The position numbers were made by a program, and so were the translations under genes. The notes under the pieces are model-generated. The model worked only from the letters and a program-made list of their open reading frames with translations. It ran no database searches and was not told where the DNA came from. Of a DNA stretch of 64,000 nt, positions 54,244 to 63,252 are shown piece by piece. The first letter of the stretch is position 1. Each line of letters begins with the position of its first letter. This DNA comes from Marinomonas sp. THO17 (GTDB lineage: Bacteria; Pseudomonadota; Gammaproteobacteria; Pseudomonadales; Marinomonadaceae): NCBI RefSeq assembly GCF_040436405.1, contig NZ_AP031575.1, forward strand, positions 1,492,501-1,556,500, written 5' to 3'.

Positions 54244-54745
54244 CTTTCAAACTAATCAATCACACTAGAAAATCAATTTCTTTGGGATAAACCACGTACT
54301 AACCACAACACAAAAAGACTAAGGTGAAGGAAGCTACGAACACATCACTGGCGACCGCCATGGTAACTCTGTTGCTCTGTTACCCTACATTTCTGCAGAC
54401 CTTCTTAAGCCTTATTGCTCAACAATTGAGCAGTACGTTTTTTCAACACTTTTCTAATACTACTCCGCCTTAAGATTGAATTTCTATAAAAGTTACCAAT
54501 CGAAACAAGAAAGTAAAAAGCAGGCTGCTAGTAAAGCTTAAGGACTTTCCAACAATATCGAATGAGATTATTTTATTTGGTCATTTTTGCTGAAAGCTCC
54601 ACATCAAGAATCATTTCGGTTTATGATTAGAGACAATGAAACAAAAGGAAGTGCATTTCCCTCTGACTAGATGGCAAACAGTAAGTTTGTTTGCACCTTT
54701 CCTAAAACACTTTATTAGCTCGCATAACAAGGTAATGCATCGCGC
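54244..54745. other. Long intergenic region with three tandem inverted repeats
   Basis: 502 bp between the divergent REC-GGDEF-EAL and LysR genes. TGGCG/CGCCA (54349-54360), GGTAAC (54362-54367) / GTTACC (54379-54384) and TGCTCAA (54416-54422) / TTGAGCA (54426-54432) follow each other, and the last is trailed on the plus strand by GTACGTTTTTTC. This could be a small plus-strand RNA with terminator, or a structured leader of the minus-strand gene. A 37-codon plus-strand frame from 54636 ends at 54749, overlapping the LysR ATG as ATGA. No known riboswitch was recognised. Confidence 0.35.
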
Positions 54746-55633
54746 ATGAGAATCACACTTAGACAACTACAGATATTCGAAGCCGTTGTGCACACAGGTT
54801 CAGTGACCGCTGCTGCTGAGTTAGTTGCCATCAGTCAACCCGCTGCCAGTCAAGCCTTACGTGAATTGGAAGCACTTCTTGGTCGCCCCTTGTTTCGTCG
54901 TCATGGCAAGCGCTTACAAATTACGCCGCAAGCTAGGCACTTATTGCCTCAGGCGCGTTCTGTGCTGAGCCAGATAGAGCAGATAGAAAGCATGGGCAAT
55001 GATGATGAACTCAGTGGCTCCTTACACCTTGCGGCCAGTGTCAGCGTTGGTAATTACTTGTTACCAAAGCAGATGTCTACTTTTAAACAACAACATCCCA
55101 ATATTCGTTTTAATCTTGATATTGGTAATACACAAAGTGTGATTCAACAACTGCTAACGGGGAAAGCAGAAGTCGGTTTTATTGAAGGCTATTGTCAACA
55201 CGCTGAATTGATGACGCAAGTTTGGCTACAAGATGAGTTGGTTGTATTCGGTTCTACGAAAGAAGATCGCCCCGAGGTTCTTTCATGGGAGGATTTAAAA
55301 CAAGCCAATTGGGTGATGCGTGAATCTGGTTCGGGCACACGCAACATTTTAGAACAAGCCACGGGGGCAGAAATACCGCAACTCAATGTGGTCCTGTCTT
55401 TAGCGCATATGGAAGCCGTTAAACAAGCTGTTATTCATCAAATGGGGTTAGGCTGTTTATCACGTATGGCCATTTCTCAAGAATTAAATGCTGACTTGAT
55501 TCGTCTTTATAAAACACCATTAAAGCTCAATCGTAATTTACTGATCGTCACACCTCGTAATACCGCACTGACGAAAAATGCCCAACGTTTTATTGACCTG
55601 TGTAAAACCATTCCGGCACTGAGTAATGTCTGA
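54746..55633 (+). CDS. LysR-family regulator
   Basis: 295 residues. Winged helix ITLRQLQIFEAVVHTGSVTA, then VAISQPAASQALRELEALLGRPLF (1-62), followed by an effector domain (LSGSLHLAASVSVGNYLLP, LLTGKAEVGFIEGY). Similar proteins include the YeiE/CbbR-like branch. The next gene on the same strand is another LysR regulator, 35 bp on. Target unknown. Confidence 0.87.
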   Translation: MRITLRQLQIFEAVVHTGSVTAAAELVAISQPAASQALRELEALLGRPLFRRHGKRLQITPQARHLLPQARSVLSQIEQIESMGNDDELSGSLHLAASVSVGNYLLPKQMSTFKQQHPNIRFNLDIGNTQSVIQQLLTGKAEVGFIEGYCQHAELMTQVWLQDELVVFGSTKEDRPEVLSWEDLKQANWVMRESGSGTRNILEQATGAEIPQLNVVLSLAHMEAVKQAVIHQMGLGCLSRMAISQELNADLIRLYKTPLKLNRNLLIVTPRNTALTKNAQRFIDLCKTIPALSNV

Positions 55634-55668
55634 CGAATAAAAATAATGGAGTAACATCACACAATTAT

Positions 55669-56622
55669 ATGAATATTAATAAGATCGACCTAAACCTACT
55701 CATTTATTTAGACGTGCTATTACGTGAATGCAATGTCACACGCTCTGCAAACAAGCTCAATATTACCCAACCCGCCATGAGTAACGGCTTAAAGCGTTTA
55801 CGCGATTTGTTAAATGACCCCTTACTAGTACGCACTAGTGAAGGCATGAAGCCCACAGAAAAAGCCTTACGCTTACAGCCCATAGTACGCAAAGTCTTAC
55901 TCGATCTTGAAGAAGCCTTACAGCCCGAAGCCGATTTTAACGAAAGCACCAGTACTCGAGTATTTCGCATTATGGCCAGTGACTATGCGGCTTCCACTGT
56001 GATTCCGCGTTTACTTAATCGCCTTCGTGAATACGCACCTGGCATTACGCTAGACATCATGACGCCGAGTGACGTGACTTTTCATGATGTAGAGGCGGGA
56101 AAAATCGATATGGCCATTAATCGTTTTGAAGAATTACCACAATCCTTTCATCAAAAAAGTGTTTGGTTAGATACCTTTGTGTGCATGATGAGCGCTGACA
56201 ATCCGATCAAAGATCACTTTGATTTGGAAGCCTACTTGCAGGCTCAGCATATTTGGGTAAGTAAAACCGGCTTCGGCATTGGTGTCGGCATGGATCCCAC
56301 CGATGTGCAAAAGCTGGGATGGGTGGACGAAGCTTTACAAGCCATTGATAAAAAACGCAGCATTCGTGTGTTTACCCGCAGCTATCACACCGCCATGCAC
56401 TTGGCTCTGGAACAAGATTTGATCGCCACCTTACCGAAGAAAGTGGCCATGGTGAACAAAAAAAATCCAGATTTGGTTATCCTAGAGCCGCCTTTTGATA
56501 TCCCCAAAATTGAGCTGCAAATGATCTGGAGCCCATTACTTCATCATGATGCCAGCCATATCTGGTTTCGACGTCAAGTCATTGACGTTGCCAACGAGCT
56601 AAACGAACAATCTAGCCACTAG
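55669..56622 (+). CDS. LysR-family regulator, NodD/LeuO-like branch
   Basis: 317 residues. IDLNLLIYLDVLLRECNVTR, then NITQPAMSNGLKRLRDLLNDPLLVR is the winged helix in the form seen in NodD, NahR and LeuO relatives. The effector domain begins RIMASDYAASTVIPRLL. It is 8 bp from the VOC gene, so regulator and VOC protein are probably co-transcribed. Inducer unknown. Confidence 0.87.
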   Translation: MNINKIDLNLLIYLDVLLRECNVTRSANKLNITQPAMSNGLKRLRDLLNDPLLVRTSEGMKPTEKALRLQPIVRKVLLDLEEALQPEADFNESTSTRVFRIMASDYAASTVIPRLLNRLREYAPGITLDIMTPSDVTFHDVEAGKIDMAINRFEELPQSFHQKSVWLDTFVCMMSADNPIKDHFDLEAYLQAQHIWVSKTGFGIGVGMDPTDVQKLGWVDEALQAIDKKRSIRVFTRSYHTAMHLALEQDLIATLPKKVAMVNKKNPDLVILEPPFDIPKIELQMIWSPLLHHDASHIWFRRQVIDVANELNEQSSH

Positions 56623-56630
56623 AGAGTCAT

Positions 56631-57032
56631 ATGCTTGCAGTTTCCCATATTCATCATGTCGCTATAATTTGCTCCAACTATGAAGTGTCAAAACACTTTT
56701 ATCACCACATCTTGGGATTTGCTATCTTAAGTGAAACCTATCGCGAAGAAAGACAATCCTACAAGTTGGATCTGGCCGTCAACCATAATACGCAATTGGA
56801 AGTGTTTTCTTTTCCTAATCCACCACAACGGCCATCGCGCCCTGAAGCACAAGGCTTACGTCACTTAGCATTTGCCGTTACGGATATTGATGGAAGTGTG
56901 CGCTATTTGAATGAACAAGGCATAGTCACAGAAGCCATTCGTGTGGATGAGATAACCGGAAAACGTTTTACCTTTTTTGCCGACCCTGACGATTTACCCC
57001 TTGAGTTATACGAAGAAGTGAAGCGATACTAG
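56631..57032 (+). CDS. VOC-superfamily protein, GloA2/YaeR-like
   Basis: 133 residues, a single glyoxalase/bleomycin-resistance module pair. IHHVAIICSNYEVSKHFYHHILGF gives the first metal His. LEVFSFPNPPQRPSRPEAQGLRHLAF gives the Glu and second His, and LPLELYEE the final Glu. The pattern is that of E. coli YaeR. GAGAG precedes the ATG. The reaction is unknown. Confidence 0.82.
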   Translation: MLAVSHIHHVAIICSNYEVSKHFYHHILGFAILSETYREERQSYKLDLAVNHNTQLEVFSFPNPPQRPSRPEAQGLRHLAFAVTDIDGSVRYLNEQGIVTEAIRVDEITGKRFTFFADPDDLPLELYEEVKRY

Positions 57033-57067
57033 GACACCATATATCTGACCTTCTCCACCTCATAAAA

Positions 57068-57100
57068 AAACGCACACTCCTTCGAATGTGCGTTTTTATT
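57068..57100. terminator. Bidirectional terminator between the VOC and peroxiredoxin genes
   Basis: AAACGCACA (57068-57076) / TGTGCGTTT (57087-57095) with a 10-nt loop and TTTTTATTTTC on the plus side, AAAAAAA on the other. It serves the convergent genes ending at 57032 and 57133. Confidence 0.9.
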
Positions 57101-57132
57101 TTCTTCATTTGCTGTCTATAACAGCAAAGGAA

Positions 57133-57756
57133 TTATAGGGATGTAGCGCTCTCAGCAAGGTAAGAAGCAACGCCTTCTGGCGACGTTTCCATACCTTTAT
57201 CACCCTTGTTCCAACCCGCTGGGCAAACTTGGCCGTTTTCTTCAAAGAATTGTAGTGCATCAACAATACGTACTAATTCATCCATGTTACGACCGATAGG
57301 CTCATCGTTTACCACTTGAGAACGTACGATACCTTTTTGGTCAATCACGAAAGACGCACGCATTGCTACACCAGCTGGGTAGTAAGAGTCACCACCTTCT
57401 GATTCGATGCCGTACGCTTTAGCAATCTCATGATCCATATCCGCAGCCAGTGTGTATTCAACTTTACCAATACCACCTTGATCTACAGGTGTATTACGCC
57501 ACGCATTGTGAGTGAAATGAGAGTCAATAGACACGCCAATTACCTCTACACCCATTGCACGGAATTTTTCCATGCGGTGAGACATAGCAATGATTTCAGA
57601 CGGACATACGAAAGTGAAGTCCAATGGGTAAAAGAATACGATCGCGTATTTACCTTTGATGGTTGCTGCTAAGTTGAAAGAATCAACAATTTGACCGTCA
57701 GCCAATACCGCTGGAACTGTAAAATCTGGTGCTTTTTTTCCGACTAAAATTGACAT
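57133..57756 (-). CDS. Typical 2-Cys peroxiredoxin
   Basis: 207 residues of the AhpC/Prx1 class. The peroxidatic Cys is in DFTFVCPSEI (near residue 51) and the resolving Cys in GQVCPAGW (near 174). SFVIDQKGIVR and the C-terminal tail fit the Prx1 subgroup that is reduced by thioredoxin or a similar donor. It detoxifies hydrogen peroxide and organic peroxides in the cytoplasm. AGGAGA precedes the ATG. The monothiol glutaredoxin gene lies 62 bp upstream on the same strand. Confidence 0.93.
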   Translation of the reverse strand: MSILVGKKAPDFTVPAVLADGQIVDSFNLAATIKGKYAIVFFYPLDFTFVCPSEIIAMSHRMEKFRAMGVEVIGVSIDSHFTHNAWRNTPVDQGGIGKVEYTLAADMDHEIAKAYGIESEGGDSYYPAGVAMRASFVIDQKGIVRSQVVNDEPIGRNMDELVRIVDALQFFEENGQVCPAGWNKGDKGMETSPEGVASYLAESATSL

Positions 57757-57818
57757 ACAAGTGTCTCCTTTGATTTCCTTAGTTTAAAAAGTATTGGGCA
57801 GTAGAAAAATACAAAGGC

Positions 57819-58148
57819 TTATTCTTCTGAACTGCCCGCCGCTTCTTTGATGAGTTCTTGCAATTCACCATTACTGGCCATTTCGACAATAATGTCACAG
57901 CCTCCTACCAACTCACCTTTTACCCACAGCTGTGGGAAGGTTGGCCAGTTAGCATACTTTGGTAATTCTGCGCGAATGTCTGGGTTATCCAAAATATTCA
58001 CGAAAGCAAAACGTTCGCCGCAAGACATTAAAGCTTGCACTGCTTGAGCAGAAAAACCACATTGTGGTGCACGAGGATTTCCCTTCATGTACAACAAAAT
58101 ATCGTTATTAGTAATCTGCTCTTTGATTGTTTCGATAGTATTACTCAC
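57819..58148 (-). CDS. grxD: Monothiol glutaredoxin
   Basis: 109 residues, matching E. coli GrxD along its length. LLYMKGNPRAPQCGFSAQAV carries the CGFS active site that binds a bridging [2Fe-2S] cluster with glutathione, and WPTFPQLWVKGELVGGCDI the glutathione-binding cis-Pro region. GTG 58148 is chosen because the family begins SNTIETIKEQI and GAGG lies upstream; the longer frame to 58184 adds residues not found in the family. It acts in iron-sulfur cluster delivery. Confidence 0.94.
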   Translation of the reverse strand: MSNTIETIKEQITNNDILLYMKGNPRAPQCGFSAQAVQALMSCGERFAFVNILDNPDIRAELPKYANWPTFPQLWVKGELVGGCDIIVEMASNGELQELIKEAAGSSEE

Positions 58149-58447
58149 GCTATAAACCTCGCTATTGGTTATAGGAAGATACACTAAAATCCACTGGTTT
58201 CAGCCTGTAGATCCTACCTTCCTTATACTCACCGAACCCGAAAATAAACATTTTACACAAAAGCCTTTGGGTATCAGTGTCGATTGTTCTGTAAAGTTGC
58301 ACCAGTTTATGGGGTCTCATAGGTCATTTACAACCCCACAACCTCGCTTTCGTTTACACATTATCCCATTAAAGCCCCTTTACTCACATAGTCTAGTGTA
58401 TTAAATTGCTCGATTACCTTTTCAAAAGACAATTAAGGAGTCATCTC

Positions 58448-59353
58448 GTGTCGCCAAGACATTTTCTTACTCTGAAGGATTTATCCTCTGACGAGTTAAA
58501 AAAACTACTGCTTCGAGCTTCTGAGCTTAAGAAAATTTATCGAGAAGGCACTCTATTTCAACCCTTAAAAAATCGAGTATTGGCGATGATCTTTGAAAAA
58601 TCATCAACACGAACTCGCGTTTCTTTTGAAGCTGGCATGGCACAATTTGGTGGCCACGCCTTATTCTTGTCGCCAAGAGACACTCAGCTAGGCCGTGGCG
58701 AACCCGTCGAGGACAGTGCACGCGTTATCTCCAGTATGGTCGATGCGGTAATGATTCGTACTTTTGATCACAAAACAGTGGAAACCTTTGCAAAATATTC
58801 CTCCGTGCCTGTGATTAACGCCTTAACAGACGATTATCACCCATGCCAATTATTGGCAGATATGCAAACCTACCAAGAGCACAGAGGCTCTATTGAGGGT
58901 AAGAAAGTGGTTTGGGTGGGTGATGGCAACAACATGTGTAATTCCTACATCAATGCTGCTGCTATGTTGGACTTTAATCTGGTTGTCGCCTGTCCAAAAG
59001 GCTATGAGCCAGACGCTAAGTTGCTGGCGGAACATAAAGACAGAGTCTCCATTACTCACAACGCCCATGAAGCAGCAAGCAATGCGGATCTAATTGTCAC
59101 AGACGTGTTCGCTTCTATGGGTCAAGAAGACGAACAGGAACAACGTCTGAAAGACTTTGATGGTTTCCAAGTCAATGAAGCTCTGATGGCAAAAGCACAC
59201 CCAGATGCTCTGTTCATGCATTGCTTACCAGCTCACCGTGGTGAAGAAGTGAGCGCTGGCGTATTAGATCACCCTGACTCAGTGGTGTGGGACGAAGCTG
59301 AAAACCGCCTACACGCACAAAAAGCCTTACTTGAATTTTTGCTTTGTCGCTAA
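58448..59353 (+). CDS. argF: Ornithine carbamoyltransferase
   Basis: 301 residues. The carbamoyl-phosphate loop [12 protein letters not shown] (SxRTR), the [11 protein letters not shown] type motif (seen as [14 protein letters not shown]) and the ornithine-site [11 protein letters not shown] are all present. It makes citrulline from ornithine and carbamoyl phosphate in arginine biosynthesis. GTG 58448 with AAGGAG upstream is chosen; an upstream TTG at 58406 has no such signal. The 299-bp gap to grxD holds its promoter; no clear ARG box was seen. Confidence 0.94.
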   Translation: MSPRHFLTLKDLSSDELKKLLLRASELKKIYREGTLFQPLKNRVLAMIFEKSSTRTRVSFEAGMAQFGGHALFLSPRDTQLGRGEPVEDSARVISSMVDAVMIRTFDHKTVETFAKYSSVPVINALTDDYHPCQLLADMQTYQEHRGSIEGKKVVWVGDGNNMCNSYINAAAMLDFNLVVACPKGYEPDAKLLAEHKDRVSITHNAHEAASNADLIVTDVFASMGQEDEQEQRLKDFDGFQVNEALMAKAHPDALFMHCLPAHRGEEVSAGVLDHPDSVVWDEAENRLHAQKALLEFLLCR

Positions 59354-59364
59354 GACAATAGACC

Positions 59365-59399
59365 AGCTCGTTTGAACTCAAGTTGAAACGAGCTTTTTT
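59365..59399 (+). terminator. Rho-independent terminator after argF
   Basis: AGCTCGTTT (59365-59373) / AAACGAGCT (59386-59394) with a 12-nt loop and a T-tract to 59399, 11 bp after the argF stop. Confidence 0.93.
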
Positions 59400-59441
59400 C
59401 TATCGCGAGCATTGAATAAAACTCATATATAGTGAATTACC

Positions 59442-60368
59442 ATGAGCATCATTGAAGTTCGACACTTAAAAACTCTCACCGCATTAAGAGAGACAGGAAG
59501 CCTAGTTGAAGCCGCTGAGCGCGTGCATTTGACTCAGTCTGCATTGTCACACCAGCTTAAAGATCTAGAAGAAAAATTAGGCTGCCCGCTCTTTATTCGT
59601 AAAACCAAGCCAGTACGATTTACCAGTGCCGGACTGAGACTTTTACAACTGGCCGACGATGTATTGGTGTCCTTTCGCTCTGCGCAACGTGATATTCAGC
59701 GTTTTGCTGAAGGCGAAAGTGGTCGCTTACACATTGCGATTGAATGCCACAGTTGCTATGAGTGGCTGATGCCAACCATAGATCATTTTCGAGAGCATTG
59801 GCCCGATGTAGAACTGGATTTATCAACAGCATTTGGCTTTATGCCATTACCCGCTTTGGCCCGGGGTGATTTGGATTTGGTGGTGACCTCAGACCCGCAA
59901 GACATTCCCAATATTGAATACATTCCATTGTTTCAATACGAATCTCAAGTGGCGCTGTCACGTCATCACCCACTGGCGAAAAAAGACTTTTTGGTGGCTG
60001 AGGATTTTGCCAATGAAACCCTGATCAGTTACCCAGTAGAAGTAGAACGCTTGGATATTTTCAAACACTTTCTCAACCCAGCAGGCATTGCACCTGCTAA
60101 GATTCGTCACAGTGAATTAACCTTAATGATGATGCAATTAGTAGCCAGCGGTCGCGGTGTGTGTTGTTTACCAAATTGGGCTCTCACAGAATACACCAAT
60201 CGCCAATATGTGATTACCAAATCGCTGGGCGAAGAAGGCATTTGGTGCAAGTTGTATCTGGCTATTCGTCGTGACCAAAGAGACAATGCCTATATGGAAG
60301 ATTTGATTAATACGGCGTCTAAAACCTGCTTTAAAAACCTCAAAGGCATTTTAGCGCCAGAGCTTTAA
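59442..60368 (+). CDS. metR: LysR-family methionine regulator
   Basis: 308 residues. The winged helix IIEVRHLKTLTALRETGSLV, then LTQSALSHQLKDLEEKLGCPLFIRK, and the effector-domain start LHIAIECHSCYEWLMP are nearly those of E. coli MetR, which responds to homocysteine and activates metE, metH and glyA. FQYESQVALSRHHPLA and MQLVASGRGVCCLPNW also fit. No met gene is adjacent within the window. Confidence 0.9.
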   Translation: MSIIEVRHLKTLTALRETGSLVEAAERVHLTQSALSHQLKDLEEKLGCPLFIRKTKPVRFTSAGLRLLQLADDVLVSFRSAQRDIQRFAEGESGRLHIAIECHSCYEWLMPTIDHFREHWPDVELDLSTAFGFMPLPALARGDLDLVVTSDPQDIPNIEYIPLFQYESQVALSRHHPLAKKDFLVAEDFANETLISYPVEVERLDIFKHFLNPAGIAPAKIRHSELTLMMMQLVASGRGVCCLPNWALTEYTNRQYVITKSLGEEGIWCKLYLAIRRDQRDNAYMEDLINTASKTCFKNLKGILAPEL

Positions 60369-60426
60369 GGTCTTTCAAAGGCTGAAAAAAAGTATAATGA
60401 ATCACTCTCATCACAAGCAAAGTGAT

Positions 60427-60464
60427 CAGCATCAAGCCAACTAGGACAAAGTGGTTTGATGCTG
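60427..60464. terminator. Hairpin between metR and the convergent sensor kinase
   Basis: CAGCATCAAGCCA (60427-60439) pairs with TGGTTTGATGCTG (60452-60464) over 13 bp with one G-T type mismatch. It lies between two convergent genes. No strong T-tract, so its terminator role is tentative. Confidence 0.5.
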
Positions 60465-60496
60465 ACTGCTAGGACAAAGTGGTTTGATGCTGACTG
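60441..60496. repeat. 28-bp perfect tandem duplication over the kinase 3' end
   Basis: The 28-bp unit beginning CTAGGACAAAGTGGTTTGAT occurs at 60441-60468 and again at 60469-60496 without any difference. The second copy contains the last codons and TAG of the sensor kinase; the first copy lies just beyond the stop and carries a second identical stop. A slippage duplication is the simplest explanation. Confidence 0.9.
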
Positions 60497-61983
60497 CGCG
60501 ACCAGATTAAACTGAACTTAGCGCCACCCGTTTCACTGGCGTCAATTAAGACGGCTCCACCATGCCAAAAGGCAATACGCTGCACAATGGCCAACCCTAA
60601 ACCATACCCTCCCGATGCACGGGTACGGCTATTATCCAAACGCTGGAAAGGAATAAACACCTTATCCCTGTCTTCAAACGCGATTCCAGGGCCATCGTCT
60701 TCAATATCTACCTGCCAACGCTCCGTGTCTTGTGTAAAGGTGATGGTAATTTTCTTCGCGGCGTATTTGGCCGCATTCAAAATCAAGTTTTGCAAAGCTC
60801 GGTTAAGGTGATGTTCATCCGCAACAACCAAGTCTTCTTCATCCATGCGCACTTCCACTTCCAAATGCTTAAGCAAAGGATTATTGTGCTGTAATATTCC
60901 TTCGATCAATTCAGACAACTCAATTTCGCTAAAATTCAATGCCAACGAACCGTCTTCCAGCTTGCCATAGGTCAATACTTCGTCGACTAAGGTATTAAGT
61001 TCCTCTACATCCCCTTCTAGTGCCTCGACCGTTGAGGCTACCTCTTCATCCACTTCATCTTTCATTACTTCCAGACCAAAACGCAAGCGTGCAATCGGAG
61101 TCCGCAACTCATGAGAGATAGCATTGATCATTTCACGCTGTACTTTCAACAATCTCTGGATATGGGACGACATAGAGTCAAAGGAATAGGCCAGCTCCTT
61201 TAGCGTTCCGCTGCTGTCTGGAATCCCTTTAGGCAGGCCACTGCGGCCACGAGCAATTTGACGTGTGATACTTTCAAATGTTTTACGTTTAAAATCTAAA
61301 CTTAATAATTCTCGCCATATCAACACCAACATAATGGTGATACCCACACCACAAACCAAGACTACAATTAAAGAAAAAGAAAGGTAATCCTCTTCCTCAA
61401 CCGCTATATAAACAGGTGTTTCATCATCGGCAAAATTCCATATGTAGCCATAGTCACTGTCAATGCCCTCTACTCGTACGACTCCAGTTAAATCTCTATC
61501 CATATTGCTCTCAATGGGCTGTATGGAAACACAAGACATAGCAGAAAATAGCCGCTTTTTATCTTCTATTGTGAATGCATCTGAATAAATTATCTTTCTT
61601 AGCTCTATACCCATTTTAAAAAAGGTCTGCTTAGCCGAAGCCCGACCTATCAGTATCGGCGCATCTGTATAGCCTAAAGCCAATTGATAACTACCGTCAG
61701 GCAATTTAAACCAACTTTTATTAGCGATTAACTGGGTAATTTGATCGACGTTATAAGTCTCGGTGGGTTTTACTGTCCAGTTAAAAAGAGACTCATTTAA
61801 CTCAGTCTCAATCCCAGACAGTAATAATACCGAACTTAATTCAGCATCCACACACAGCAGTTGTTCTGTACGTAAGGCGCTAAAGCGGATTTGCGTGAAT
61901 TCCATTACGGCATAGCAAGCCGACACTATAATGACACCTCCAATAATAAGGTGTCGATACAGTCGCCACATTTCTTCACGCAT
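60469..61983 (-). CDS. RstB-like sensor histidine kinase
   Basis: 504 residues. Two membrane helices (about 8-27 and 200-222) enclose a periplasmic sensor domain of some 170 residues. A HAMP segment is followed by HisKA with NAISHELRTPIARLRFGLEV (His near residue 290), then HATPase_c with NLILNAAKYAAK, DIEDDGPGI and ASGGYGLGLAIVQR. It pairs with the OmpR-type regulator 6 bp upstream. The 3' end lies in a 28-bp tandem duplication. Signal unknown; resemblance is to RstB. Confidence 0.88.
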   Translation of the reverse strand: MREEMWRLYRHLIIGGVIIVSACYAVMEFTQIRFSALRTEQLLCVDAELSSVLLLSGIETELNESLFNWTVKPTETYNVDQITQLIANKSWFKLPDGSYQLALGYTDAPILIGRASAKQTFFKMGIELRKIIYSDAFTIEDKKRLFSAMSCVSIQPIESNMDRDLTGVVRVEGIDSDYGYIWNFADDETPVYIAVEEEDYLSFSLIVVLVCGVGITIMLVLIWRELLSLDFKRKTFESITRQIARGRSGLPKGIPDSSGTLKELAYSFDSMSSHIQRLLKVQREMINAISHELRTPIARLRFGLEVMKDEVDEEVASTVEALEGDVEELNTLVDEVLTYGKLEDGSLALNFSEIELSELIEGILQHNNPLLKHLEVEVRMDEEDLVVADEHHLNRALQNLILNAAKYAAKKITITFTQDTERWQVDIEDDGPGIAFEDRDKVFIPFQRLDNSRTRASGGYGLGLAIVQRIAFWHGGAVLIDASETGGAKFSLIWSRSQHQTTLS

Positions 61984-61989
61984 TAGTGA

Positions 61990-62709
61990 TTAAACTTCTT
62001 TTACGAATAAATAACCTTTACTGCGGATGGTTTTTATTCGACGAGGATGAATTGGGTCATCGCCAATTTTGGAACGAATTCGAGAAATACGCACATCCAC
62101 AGAACGATCTTGACCATCGTATTCAATGCCACGCAATTCACCAAAAATTTCTTCCCGACTCAAGATTCGTCCAGCATTGCTAGCCAATAACCACAATAAA
62201 TCAAATTCGGCACTGGTTAATTCTACTTCTTCACTGTTTAACCAAGCTTCACGACGGGAATTATCAATTTTAAGTGGGCCAAAAACCAAATTTTGTTCTT
62301 CCTTGGCCACATCACTGGTCAGATCCACATCTTGTGTGCTGCGACGTAGTAAAGATTGCACTCGAGCCAATAAAACACGAGGCTTAGCAGGCTTGGAGAC
62401 ATAATCGTCTGCACCAATTTCAAGACCAAGAATTTGATCCACATCGTCACTGCGAGCCGTCAGCATTAAAATCGGGCCTTTGTAATCATTGCGAACACTG
62501 CGACAAACAGTAAATCCATCTGCCCCGGGTAGCATCAAATCCAGAATCACCAGAGAAGGCTGTTCGGTAACAATTCGACTGATGGCTTTGCGGCCATCTG
62601 GCTCTATGCTTACTGTAAAACCATTTTTTTGTAAGTATTCTTGAGTGAGCGAGGCCAAGCGCTCATCATCCTCAACAATTAGAATTGTTTGGTCTTCATT
62701 CACACTCAT
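61990..62709 (-). CDS. RstA-like OmpR-family response regulator
   Basis: 239 residues. Receiver domain (1-125) with ILIVEDDERLASL and LVILDLMLPGADGF (phosphorylated Asp near 57) and conserved Lys in DDYVSKPAKP. The C-terminal winged helix (about 145-235) ends VDVRISRIRSKIGDDP, then IKTIRSKGYLFV. The ARVQSLLRR linker and the EIGADDYV region resemble RstA. The partner kinase gene follows directly. Confidence 0.9.
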   Translation of the reverse strand: MSVNEDQTILIVEDDERLASLTQEYLQKNGFTVSIEPDGRKAISRIVTEQPSLVILDLMLPGADGFTVCRSVRNDYKGPILMLTARSDDVDQILGLEIGADDYVSKPAKPRVLLARVQSLLRRSTQDVDLTSDVAKEEQNLVFGPLKIDNSRREAWLNSEEVELTSAEFDLLWLLASNAGRILSREEIFGELRGIEYDGQDRSVDVRISRIRSKIGDDPIHPRRIKTIRSKGYLFVKEV

Positions 62710-62770
62710 GGGCAGTCCTCGTCCAATTTCTGCTTATGTTTTAATTAGTTAGAAAGCTATTTACCTAACT

Positions 62771-63223
62771 TCAATCTACTAGAAGATTTTTAATTTGTCT
62801 AACTCTGTCACGATTAATTGCAAAATCAGAATATCCCAGACGTGACGCCGAGCGGATATGGACCACGCTGTCACCTTCTGGAAAGTAAAACTCTACATCA
62901 TCAATATAGCCAACAATGTCGCTTTTTACTTCAAAGTGAACATAACCAAAGGTATTTTTAACCATTTTGGCTCCCTGCTCCAACATCAGGGCTTCCACAC
63001 GCAGCTGTATGTCTTTTCGGGAACCCGAATACACAAATGGCTCAACGTAATGCTCCTGATCAGCTGGGTCAGCCTGAGTAGAAACACAGTTTGGCGACTC
63101 TGGACAGACTTTTAACTGGCCATTTGTGACTCCTAATCCCTCAGGCATTTGACTGTTCAATTTAACATAGCCAAAGAAGCCTGCGAGTAGTACAACAATC
63201 AACACAAGTATCCAGCGAACCAT
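62771..63223 (-). CDS. DUF1499 family protein
   Basis: 150 residues. One N-terminal membrane helix (about 3-22) is followed by LKVCPESPNCVSTQADPADQ, the DUF1499 hallmark with two Cys, and DIVGYIDDVEFYFPEGDSVV, then IRSASRLGYSDFAINRDRV. Membrane-anchored, probably periplasmic. Function unknown. It lies between the rluB and response regulator genes on the same strand. Confidence 0.85.
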   Translation of the reverse strand: MVRWILVLIVVLLAGFFGYVKLNSQMPEGLGVTNGQLKVCPESPNCVSTQADPADQEHYVEPFVYSGSRKDIQLRVEALMLEQGAKMVKNTFGYVHFEVKSDIVGYIDDVEFYFPEGDSVVHIRSASRLGYSDFAINRDRVRQIKNLLVD

Positions 63224-63252
63224 GCTTCAACTCTCTCCCAATTTATTCATAC

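Noticed and set aside
54300..54450. c-di-GMP (GEMM) riboswitch
   Set aside because: The GTTACC segment looks slightly like the 3' part of GEMM-I, but the conserved 5' core is missing on both strands.
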